The notes under the pieces are model-generated. The model did not search any database. It saw only the letters and a list, made by a program, of their open reading frames with translations, and was not told where the DNA came from. From contig JAVYAJ010000115.1 in NCBI GenBank assembly GCA_032229885.1, positions 1 to 8,888 of the forward strand: a stretch of DNA of 8,888 nt, given 5' to 3'. Shown here one piece after another: positions 1-5,459 of this stretch (position 1 is its first letter; every line of letters starts with the position of its first letter). This DNA is from Anammoximicrobium sp032229885 (GTDB lineage: Bacteria; Planctomycetota; Planctomycetia; Pirellulales; Pirellulaceae). A program made the translations under genes and the position numbers.

Positions 1-1
1 G

Positions 2-115
2 CCAGCGACCACCGACCCACAGACGCAGCGGCACTTTGCGCGGCTCGGACGCGTGGGCGGCGAGCCAAGCTCGCACACTGCGCTGCGCGACCGCATCGCG
101 CGTCTAGCCGTCTGA
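2..115 (+). CDS. C-terminal end of an unidentified protein (partial at left edge)
   Basis: This frame is open from the first bases of the window to a TGA at 113-115 and encodes about 37 residues ending in RDRIARLAV. No start is visible, so the gene would begin to the left. Most codons end in G or C, as in the neighbouring genes, and the peptide has an ordinary composition; the other two forward frames are Arg/Ser-rich and look like shadows. Its stop lies inside the last codons of the minus-strand DUF1080 gene, so the two would be convergent with a 12-base overlap. I do not recognise the family. The stretch is short, so it could be a chance open frame in GC-rich DNA. Confidence 0.4.
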   Translation, partial: PATTDPQTQRHFARLGRVGGEPSSHTALRDRIARLAV

Positions 116-1432
116 TTCGCTCAGCCGTTTAATTTGCACGTTGCGAAACTCGACGGGATCGGAGTGGCCGGCGAAACCAAAGTGTCCGCGTTTCAGGTCT
201 TTTCCTTCATGCGGACGATTGCCCATGAACTCGTTGACCTGAGCAAGGTCTGTGTTCAGGATGACATTGCCGTTCAGTTCGACTTTGATTCGCGAGCCGA
301 CGACCGTCACTTCCTGGAAATTCCATTCGCCGGTCGGCCGCAGATAGCCTCGTTTGGCTGCCGCCATGCCGTAGGCCGATCCGTGATATTGGCGCGGATC
401 GAGCTTTTCGTACTTGGGGTGTTCGGAATCGAGCACTTGCAGTTCGCACATGCCGACGTAGGCCGTATCGCCGGAACCGGGATACCGAATCGCCAACCCA
501 TTGTTGCCGCCCGGCGGCAGTTTGAACTCGACGCGGGCCACAAAGTCGTCGAACTCGTCCGTCGTGTAGATCGTGCCGCCCTTGCTCGGCTTGCACACGA
601 TCGCGCCGTCGCGAACCTCGTAGTTCTCGGTCGGCCCGGCCCAGCCGTCGAAGTCGCGACCGTTGAAAACCGAGACGAAGCCCTCTTGTCCGCGTTTGGC
701 CAGCAGCGCATTGGCTTCGTCCGCCGGAATCTCGCGAATGAAGATGTTCTTCCAGCGGATCTCGCCGCCGTGTGTCTGCAACTGGATCGGCCCTTGGGGA
801 AACAGCGGGCTGCTCCGATCCCAGTAATTCTCCATGATGGCGTGATCGACCACCAGTTTGTCGTTCAAGTACACCGTCGTCCGCGCGCCCACCTGCACGA
901 TGCGCAACCGATTCCACTCGCCGAACGGCTTGTCCGCCAACACCAGCGGATCCTTGCCCGGGGCGCCGGCGCTGTTGTTCCACAGCCCGCCCGATCCTTT
1001 GTCCGCCCCGATGGCCCATTTGCCACCGGCCTCGGTAAAGTCCCAGATCTGCACCTGGGGCGTGGCCTTGAGATACACTCCGCTGTCGGCCTTGGGCACG
1101 GTCTTGTAGTCGATCCAGAGTTCAAAGTCGGAGAACTCGCGGTCCGTCGTCAGATACACCCCGCGGCCGTCATTCACCAAGTCGCCGTTTTCCACGGTCC
1201 AGTGAGCCACGGCGTCGACCATGTCCGCTTCGCGTTTGGCGGCTCGCTCTTGGTCGCTCATCGCCCATAGCTTGCGCGGATCGAAGTGCCCCAGACCGTA
1301 CCAGCCCGTCAGGTCAGTTCCGTTGAACAGGGCCACGAATCCCTCGGGTGGCTTGTTCTGCTCCTGAGCGCTGACGTCGACGGCACAACACAATCCGATG
1401 GCGGTCAAAACAACAGCAATACAGCGTGACAC
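104..1432 (-). CDS. Secreted tandem 3-keto-disaccharide hydrolase (DUF1080) domain protein
   Basis: A 442-residue protein. Residues 1-22 form a Sec signal peptide: a short basic start, a hydrophobic core, and an AXA-type site at VSA before QEQ. Two DUF1080 (PF06439, concanavalin-like jelly roll) domains follow. Domain 1 (about 30-234) has the GFVALFNGTDLTGW opening, SGVYLKATPQVQIWD at 117-131 and GEWNRLRI at 171-178. Domain 2 (about 250-436) has GFVSVFNGRDFDGW, NGLAIRYPG, CELQVLDSEHP at 329-339 and the YHGSAYG/GEWN block at 349-371. Characterised family members cleave 3-keto-glycosides, and the family is strongly expanded in planctomycetes; the substrate cannot be read from this sequence. Many members have one domain, so this looks like a duplication. 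The start is GTG at 1430-1432, chosen because GAAGGAG lies 8 bases upstream and the signal peptide begins there. The stop is TAG at 104-106. The protein is likely periplasmic or extracellular. Confidence 0.9.
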   Translation of the reverse strand: MSRCIAVVLTAIGLCCAVDVSAQEQNKPPEGFVALFNGTDLTGWYGLGHFDPRKLWAMSDQERAAKREADMVDAVAHWTVENGDLVNDGRGVYLTTDREFSDFELWIDYKTVPKADSGVYLKATPQVQIWDFTEAGGKWAIGADKGSGGLWNNSAGAPGKDPLVLADKPFGEWNRLRIVQVGARTTVYLNDKLVVDHAIMENYWDRSSPLFPQGPIQLQTHGGEIRWKNIFIREIPADEANALLAKRGQEGFVSVFNGRDFDGWAGPTENYEVRDGAIVCKPSKGGTIYTTDEFDDFVARVEFKLPPGGNNGLAIRYPGSGDTAYVGMCELQVLDSEHPKYEKLDPRQYHGSAYGMAAAKRGYLRPTGEWNFQEVTVVGSRIKVELNGNVILNTDLAQVNEFMGNRPHEGKDLKRGHFGFAGHSDPVEFRNVQIKRLSESDG

Positions 1433-1440
1433 GATCGAGG

Positions 1441-1447
1441 CTCCTTC
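1441..1447 (-). promoter_or_regulatory. Ribosome binding site of the DUF1080 gene
   Basis: The minus strand reads GAAGGAG here, 8 bases before the GTG start at 1432. This strong Shine-Dalgarno match settles the non-ATG start, which is also where the signal peptide begins. Confidence 0.75.
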
Positions 1448-1491
1448 GTTGCTTCTGCAGGTGGGGTGTCAACAATGGGCGTGAACTGGTC

Positions 1492-1500
1492 TGATATAAT
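1492..1500 (+). promoter_or_regulatory. Perfect extended -10 element (TGATATAAT)
   Basis: The sequence TGATATAAT matches the bacterial extended -10 consensus TGnTATAAT exactly, in one of the few AT-rich spots of this GC-rich window. No good -35 hexamer lies 16-18 bases upstream, which an extended -10 can tolerate. A transcript would start near 1507 on the + strand and read into the methyltransferase remnant, whose earliest candidate start is at 1599. The site could instead belong to a minus-strand promoter for the DUF1080 gene, because the complement holds TATTAT at 1497-1502, but no good -35 was found for that either. Confidence 0.35.
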
Positions 1501-1808
1501 AACGTGTCCGCCGACAAGTTGCCAGCATTTTTCCGCGCAGAAAAGCGCCGTCACCGCGACCCCGCCCGGTAGGCGTCTCTGGACGGCAGGACGAAACCGT
1601 GACGGCGAACAAAGCGACGTCGAACCGCAGCCGCCCGATGCCGATCGCAGCCCAAGGGACACGCGCCGCGCCCGGCGGCCGCCGATCCTTGACGCGCGGA
1701 TGCAGGCCGCGTACGATCCCAGCTTCCGCACGCGCAGACACGGCCCTCGCCGTCCGGATCGCGTCGGAGGACCGGACGCGACAACGTGTCGATGCAACTC
1801 CCATTGGC
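1501..1808. other. Region without convincing coding sequence, upstream of the methyltransferase remnant
   Basis: This stretch lies between the divergent promoter region and the first recognisable methyltransferase residues. All three forward frames give Arg/Pro/Ser-rich peptides typical of out-of-frame GC-rich DNA. A forward frame from 1466 stays open to 2443 but matches nothing I recognise and overlaps the real frames. I looked for the N-terminal hallmark of D12 methyltransferases (a YxGxKRKL-like segment) in the forward frames and did not find it. Either the 5' part of the methyltransferase gene has been deleted or scrambled here, or it was never present. Confidence 0.45.
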
Positions 1809-2219
1809 CTTTATCGGGCCGCGATTTTGTCTCGCCTGTTGAAGGCGCACGCTTCGCTGTTGGTCTCGAACGATCTGGAGGAGTATGCGGCCGTGATCGG
1901 TCGCTGTTATCTTCGCCATCACAGCGGCGTCGATCTGCCGTTGCTGGCCGACGTCGTCGCCGATTTCAACGCACGGGTCTGCGAGCCACAGCCGCCGGGC
2001 TTTGTCCAAGAGCGGTATGCGCCGCGAGACGACGACCGCATCACGCCCGAAGATCGCGTCTTTTACACTCGAGCCAACGCCCAGGGGATCGACAATTATC
2101 GACGACTGATCGAGACTGCGCCTCGCGAGATTCACGAGTTGCTATTGGGGCCGCTGCTGAGCGAAGCGTCGATTCACGCCAATACGGGCGGCGTCTTCAA
2201 GGGGTTTTACAAAGCATAG
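1599..2219 (+). pseudogene. Adenine-specific DNA methyltransferase (D12/Dam-like), N-terminal fragment before frameshift
   Basis: The frame can start at GTG 1599, with AGGA 7 bases upstream, and ends at TAG 2217-2219 (206 codons). Only residues from about 75 onward look like a methyltransferase: AILSRLLKAHA, SNDLEEYAAVIGRCYL, ERYAPRDDDRITPEDRVFYTRANA, LLLGPLLSEASIHANTGGVFKGFYK. These resemble the region between SAM motif I and the catalytic motif in class D12 N6-adenine methyltransferases. The first 70 or so residues are Arg-rich and match nothing. SAM motif I (FxGxG) should sit directly before AILSRLLK but reads LYRA. In the other frame, 1810-1821 gives F-I-G-P, which may be a remnant after a second indel (speculative). 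The family reading continues after 2217 in the +1 frame. I call it a pseudogene or a sequence with errors; no restriction enzyme is nearby. Confidence 0.7.
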
Positions 2220-2766
2220 AAACACGGGCCTGGGCCGGTTCAGCGGCACCGGCGGCGACGCCCTGTCACGGATCCTGGGCGACATCGCTCTCGACATTCC
2301 CGTGCTCAGCAATTTCGAATGCGAGCACAAGGTCCATCAGGAGGACGCCAACACGCTGGCGTCCAAAGTTCGGAAGCTCGATCTGGCGTACCTCGATCCG
2401 CCGTATAATCAGCACCCGTACGGCTCGAATTATTTCATGCTGAATTTGATCGTGCGTTACAAACGCCCGCGGCACACCAGCCGTGTTTCCGGCATTCCCA
2501 CGGATTGGCGGCGGTCGGGATACAACGTTCGCGCACGCGCGCTGCCGCTGTTCGCCCAGCTTCTGGAAGCGTTGGATGCGCCGTTTCTGCTGATTTCCTT
2601 CAACAACGAAGGGTTTATCTCGCCACAACAGATGCGCTCGCTGCTGGCCGGGATGGGTTCTGTCTACACGTTTGAAATACCGTACAATGCGTTTCGCGGC
2701 AGCCGCGGCTGCGACCAGCGGCCGATCCACGTGACGGAACAACTGTTCCTGGTCGAACGCAGCTAG
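2218..2766 (+). pseudogene. Adenine-specific DNA methyltransferase (D12/Dam-like), C-terminal fragment with DPPY motif
   Basis: From AGA at 2218 this frame reads RNTGLGRFSGTGGDALSRIL and runs to TAG at 2764-2766. It carries the catalytic motif IV, LDLAYLDPPYNQHPYGSNYF (DPPY at about 2395-2406), then VSGIPTDWRRSGYN, FLLISFNNEGFI, YNAFRGSRG and the terminal HVTEQLFLVE. These are well preserved and typical of N6-adenine methyltransferases that methylate duplex DNA. The first ATG in frame is at 2302, inside the conserved region, so that start is probably artificial; no ribosome binding site is evident there. The fragment is the direct continuation of the 1599-2219 frame, one base out of register. 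The good preservation suggests the break is recent or a sequencing or assembly error. Alone it lacks the SAM-binding half and should be inactive. Confidence 0.75.
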
Positions 2767-2823
2767 TGCATCGCCCCGTATTCGATTTGGTGGGCACGCG
2801 CAGGGGGGCGCAGCGCCAAAGCC

Positions 2824-2840
2824 ACGGGCATCACGCCCGT
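2824..2840. repeat. Perfect 6-bp hairpin (ACGGGC/GCCCGT) just upstream of the GNAT start
   Basis: ACGGGC at 2824-2829 and GCCCGT at 2835-2840 are exact inverse complements around the 5-base loop ATCAC. The hairpin ends 7 bases before the ATG at 2848, where a ribosome binding site would be expected and none is seen. It could be a terminator remnant behind the methyltransferase gene, a translation-control structure, or one copy of a dispersed genomic palindrome. There is no T-tract after it. Confidence 0.5.
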
Positions 2841-2847
2841 ATCGACG

Positions 2848-3297
2848 ATGAGCATTCACGTTGCCACGACCGATGCCGAGATCCTCGCGTGCTATCCCGT
2901 GATGCGCGAACTGCGGCCACACCTGCGCGAAGACCAATTCGTGTCTCGCGTTCGGCGACAGGAAGGCGTCGGATATCGACTGGCCTACGTTCGAGAACCG
3001 ATCGGCGTCGTGGCAGTAGCCGGATTTCGGATCTCCGAGAATCTCGTTTCCGGACGTTTCTTGTACGTCGATGATTTGGTGACGTTGGCCGACCGCCGCT
3101 CGCGCGGATACGGCGCACGGCTGTTGGCATGGCTCAGAGAACGTGCCGCAAACGAAGGCTGCACCCAACTGCAGTTGGATTCGGGGACGCAGCGAAAGGA
3201 CGCGCACCGCTTTTACGATCGCGAAGGGCTGAACGCCGTCGCCTTGCACTTCGCTGTGCAAATCAAGGCGGATCCGGGGCGTGAGGGTGAATCATAG
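2848..3297 (+). CDS. GNAT family N-acetyltransferase
   Basis: A 149-residue cytoplasmic protein of typical single-domain GNAT length. GNAT enzymes transfer an acetyl group from acetyl-CoA to an amine; the acceptor cannot be predicted here. Visible parts: an N-terminal helical segment TTDAEILACYPVMRELRPHL (about 7-26), the strand pair around YRLAYVREPIGVVAVAGFRI, the strand LYVDDLVTLADRRSRG, and the acetyl-CoA loop and helix RSRGYGARLLAWLRERA (about 84-100), which fits the Q/R-x-x-G-x-G/A motif. The C-terminal QLQLDSGTQRKDAHRFYDREGL matches the last conserved GNAT block, where the family usually has A-x-x-F-Y-x-x-x-G-F. The ATG at 2848 is the only start that gives the full N-terminal helix; no Shine-Dalgarno sequence is visible and a hairpin sits just upstream. 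It lies 81 bases after the methyltransferase remnant. Confidence 0.88.
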   Translation: MSIHVATTDAEILACYPVMRELRPHLREDQFVSRVRRQEGVGYRLAYVREPIGVVAVAGFRISENLVSGRFLYVDDLVTLADRRSRGYGARLLAWLRERAANEGCTQLQLDSGTQRKDAHRFYDREGLNAVALHFAVQIKADPGREGES

Positions 3298-3365
3298 GCC
3301 CGCCACGAGCTGACGCGACACGGTGCGCCAATTGGCAGGCGAAGAATCCGCTAGGCGAGGAATTT

Positions 3366-3465
3366 AGCATCGTTCGAGAAACAACTGACGCACTTTGCAC
3401 CGCGTCGCCCGGGCTGCTCGCGGGAAAATCGCGAGATATTGGACAACTATTTTTCGAACGACGCT
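3366..3465. repeat. Imperfect 15-bp inverted repeat spanning 100 bp in the region upstream of the fucosidase
   Basis: The left arm AGCATCGTTCGAGAA (3366-3380) and the right arm TTTTCGAACGACGCT (3451-3465) are inverse complements at 13 of 15 positions. Between them is a perfect nested inverted repeat, CTCGCG at 3417-3422 and CGCGAG at 3430-3435, and the hexamer ACAACT occurs at 3381 and again at 3443. The element fills most of the 229-base gap (3298-3526) between the acetyltransferase and the fucosidase. The rest of the gap shows nothing I can name; a TTGGAC at 3440-3445 resembles a -35 but has no matching -10. It could be an operator or leader structure for the fucosidase, or a very small non-autonomous element. 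No clear target-site duplication is visible. Confidence 0.4.
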
Positions 3466-3511
3466 TAGCTGCGCGCACAACGCACAGGCCGGACAACACC
3501 CTACGACACGC

Positions 3512-3517
3512 GAGGAG
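3512..3517 (+). promoter_or_regulatory. Ribosome binding site of the fucosidase gene
   Basis: GAGGAG lies 9 bases before the ATG at 3527. It selects this start over an in-frame ATG at 3395, which would put 44 non-conserved residues ahead of the signal peptide. Confidence 0.75.
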
Positions 3518-3526
3518 TACCTATCG

Positions 3527-5314
3527 ATGACTAGGCATGACTGGCGACATTCGTTGGCCGTATGCGTGTTGCTGCTGAGTGTCTCGGCCGTGCGCGGCGG
3601 CGACGAATCGCCCGCTGGGAACCCGCCCGCCGCGCGGTCCGCGAATCCGGCCGCCCCGATCGCCAAACCCGCTCAGGCGACGCCCGAGCCGTGGCTCGAA
3701 CCGGACGCGGACGCCCTGCGCCGCTGGCAGGCGATGCGGTTCGGAATGTTCATCCATTGGGGACCGGTCAGCCTGACCGGACACGAGATCGGCTGGTCGC
3801 GCGGCGCGCAGACGCCGGTCGAAGTGTACGATAAACTGTACACGCGCTTCGACCCGCCGAAGTTCAACGCCGACGACTGGGTGGCCGTGGCCAAACGCGG
3901 CGGCATGAAATACGTGGTGTTGACGACCAAACACCATGACGGCTTCTGCCTATGGGACACCAGGCAGACCGAATACAACATCATGCGAGCCCCGCTGGCC
4001 CGCGATGTGACGAAAGAGCTGGCCGAGGCGTGTCGCCGGGCGGGCATCGCATTCGGCACGTACCATTCGGTCTGCGATTGGCATCATCCCGACTTTCCGC
4101 TGACCAGTCCCGGCGGCAAGGTCCGCCGCGCGCAGTCGGACATCGTCACCTATCGACGCTATCTGCGGGCGCAAGTCACCGAGCTGATCACCCAGTACGG
4201 CCCTTTGCACTCGATGTGGTTCGACGTGCCCCAGGAGTTCGACCGTCGCGAGGGTTCGGAAAACGTCCGCCTGTGCCGATCGCTGCAACCTGACATTCTG
4301 GTGAACAACCGCGCCGGCGGCGGGTGCGGCGATTACGCCACGCCCGAACAGCGCGTCGGCCAATTCGACAACCAGCGCCCGTGGGAAACCTGCATGACGC
4401 TGTGCCGTCAGTGGTCGTGGAAGCCCGACGACAAAATGAAGACGCTCGCCGAGTGCCTGCACACGCTCGTCCGCACCGCGGGCGGCGACGGCAATCTGCT
4501 GTTCAACGTCGGACCGATGCCCACGGGCGAGATCGAACCGCGGCAGGTCGCGCGGCTGAGCGAAATGGGCGACTGGCTGGCGAAATACGGCGACAGCGTC
4601 TACGGCACGCGCGGCGGACCGTTCAAGCCGGCCAAGCATGTGGTCAGCACTCGCAAAGACCGCACGATCTTTGTGCATATCCTGGCGTGGCCCGAGCCCG
4701 TGTTGACGCTGCCCGCGTTGCCCGCCAAGGTCGTCGCCAGCCGCGCGCTCGGCGGCGGTCGCGCGAGCGTCAAACAGACCCATGACGGGATCGAAGTGAC
4801 GGCGCCCGAGTCAGATCGGCACGAGATCGACACGGTCGTGGCGTTGGAACTCGACCGGTCCGCGCTCGATCTCGCGCCGCTGGCCGTCGCCAGCGTCGGC
4901 CAATCCTTGACCGTCGGCAAACCGGCAACCGCCTCGAACGTCTACCAGAACAACCCGAGTTTTGCGGCCACGATGGCGATCGACGACGACGACCAGACGC
5001 GGTGGGCGACCGATGCCAGCACGGGCCCGTGTTGGCTCGAAGTCGATCTGGGCACGCCCGAGACGTTCGACCGAGCCCGGATCAGCGAATGCGTGGAATA
5101 CGGAGTCCGCGTCAAGACGTTCGCGTTGGAGTTCAAGGACGGCCAACAGTGGAAGACGTTCTACCGCGGACAGGCCATGGGCGAGAGCCACGAAGCCCGG
5201 TTTCCCCCGGTCACCGCCCGCGTCGTCCGCCTGAACATCACCGATGGCCAAGGCGGTCCGACGATCTGCGAATTCCAGTTGTTCGCGCCGGCGCGGTCCA
5301 AGCCCGCGCCCTGA
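3527..5314 (+). CDS. Secreted GH29 alpha-L-fucosidase with C-terminal F5/8 type C (discoidin/CBM32-like) module
   Basis: A 595-residue exported retaining alpha-L-fucosidase that would remove terminal L-fucose from glycans. Residues 1 to about 24 are a signal peptide (MTRHDWRHSLAVCVLLLS...), followed by a Pro/Ala-rich linker to about 56. The catalytic barrel (about 57-365) shows MRFGMFIHWGPVSL (HWG at 77-79), VLTTKHHDGFCLWDT (HH at 136-137), MWFDV with the expected nucleophile Asp233, and YATPEQRVG with Glu274 as candidate acid/base. GNLLFNVGPMPTGEI and a beta-sandwich segment follow. Residues about 461-587 form a discoidin-type module (TASNVYQNNPSFAATMAIDD, DQTRWAT, WLEVDLG, VVRLNI, ICEFQLF) that usually binds carbohydrate. 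Known GH29 motifs are intact, so activity is likely; linkage preference cannot be told. The start at 3527 has GAGGAG 9 bases upstream. The next gene begins 145 bases downstream on the same strand. Confidence 0.93.
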   Translation: MTRHDWRHSLAVCVLLLSVSAVRGGDESPAGNPPAARSANPAAPIAKPAQATPEPWLEPDADALRRWQAMRFGMFIHWGPVSLTGHEIGWSRGAQTPVEVYDKLYTRFDPPKFNADDWVAVAKRGGMKYVVLTTKHHDGFCLWDTRQTEYNIMRAPLARDVTKELAEACRRAGIAFGTYHSVCDWHHPDFPLTSPGGKVRRAQSDIVTYRRYLRAQVTELITQYGPLHSMWFDVPQEFDRREGSENVRLCRSLQPDILVNNRAGGGCGDYATPEQRVGQFDNQRPWETCMTLCRQWSWKPDDKMKTLAECLHTLVRTAGGDGNLLFNVGPMPTGEIEPRQVARLSEMGDWLAKYGDSVYGTRGGPFKPAKHVVSTRKDRTIFVHILAWPEPVLTLPALPAKVVASRALGGGRASVKQTHDGIEVTAPESDRHEIDTVVALELDRSALDLAPLAVASVGQSLTVGKPATASNVYQNNPSFAATMAIDDDDQTRWATDASTGPCWLEVDLGTPETFDRARISECVEYGVRVKTFALEFKDGQQWKTFYRGQAMGESHEARFPPVTARVVRLNITDGQGGPTICEFQLFAPARSKPAP

Positions 5315-5366
5315 CGGACGACGTGATGCCGGGGGGCCGGATTGGGCAGGGCGCCGCGTCGATCAC

Positions 5367-5390
5367 GGCCAGCCGGCCACTTGCCTGGCC
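5367..5390. repeat. Weak inverted repeat between the fucosidase and the membrane-EEP gene
   Basis: GGCCAG at 5367-5372 and CTGGCC at 5385-5390 are exact inverse complements around a 12-base loop. There is no T-tract, so terminator function for the fucosidase gene is doubtful. The remainder of the 145-base spacer is GC-rich with no promoter I can support. Confidence 0.25.
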
Positions 5391-5459
5391 CCGCGTGGAT
5401 CGGCCGCGCACGCAGCGCCCCCGCGACGCGTGGGCTGGTGACAGAGACGATGCTGACGA

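Noticed and set aside
134..1270. Long + strand open frame (378 codons) opposite the DUF1080 gene
   Set aside because: It is antisense to a clearly recognisable two-domain secreted protein and its translation matches no family; long antisense frames are expected in GC-rich genes.
2199..2219. Programmed +1 frameshift (prfB-like) in the methyltransferase
   Set aside because: A purine-rich AAGGGG lies upstream, but it is too far from the TAG and there is no CTT-type slippery codon. The missing N-terminus also argues for decay.
1466..2443. Open + strand frame of 325 codons across the methyltransferase region
   Set aside because: The peptide is Arg/Pro/Ser-rich with no recognisable domain, and it overlaps in another frame the segments that clearly encode methyltransferase motifs.
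2266..3261. Long minus-strand open frame (331 codons) opposite the methyltransferase C-half and the acetyltransferase
   Set aside because: It is a shadow of two recognisable + strand coding segments and shows no domain of its own.
3395..3526. Upstream in-frame ATG (3395) as the fucosidase start
   Set aside because: It would place 44 unconserved residues before a good signal peptide; the ATG at 3527 has GAGGAG at proper spacing.
104..5314. A polysaccharide-utilisation operon joining the DUF1080 gene and the fucosidase
   Set aside because: The genes are on opposite strands and separated by a methyltransferase remnant and an acetyltransferase. There is no SusC/SusD-like pair, sulfatase or regulator in the window.
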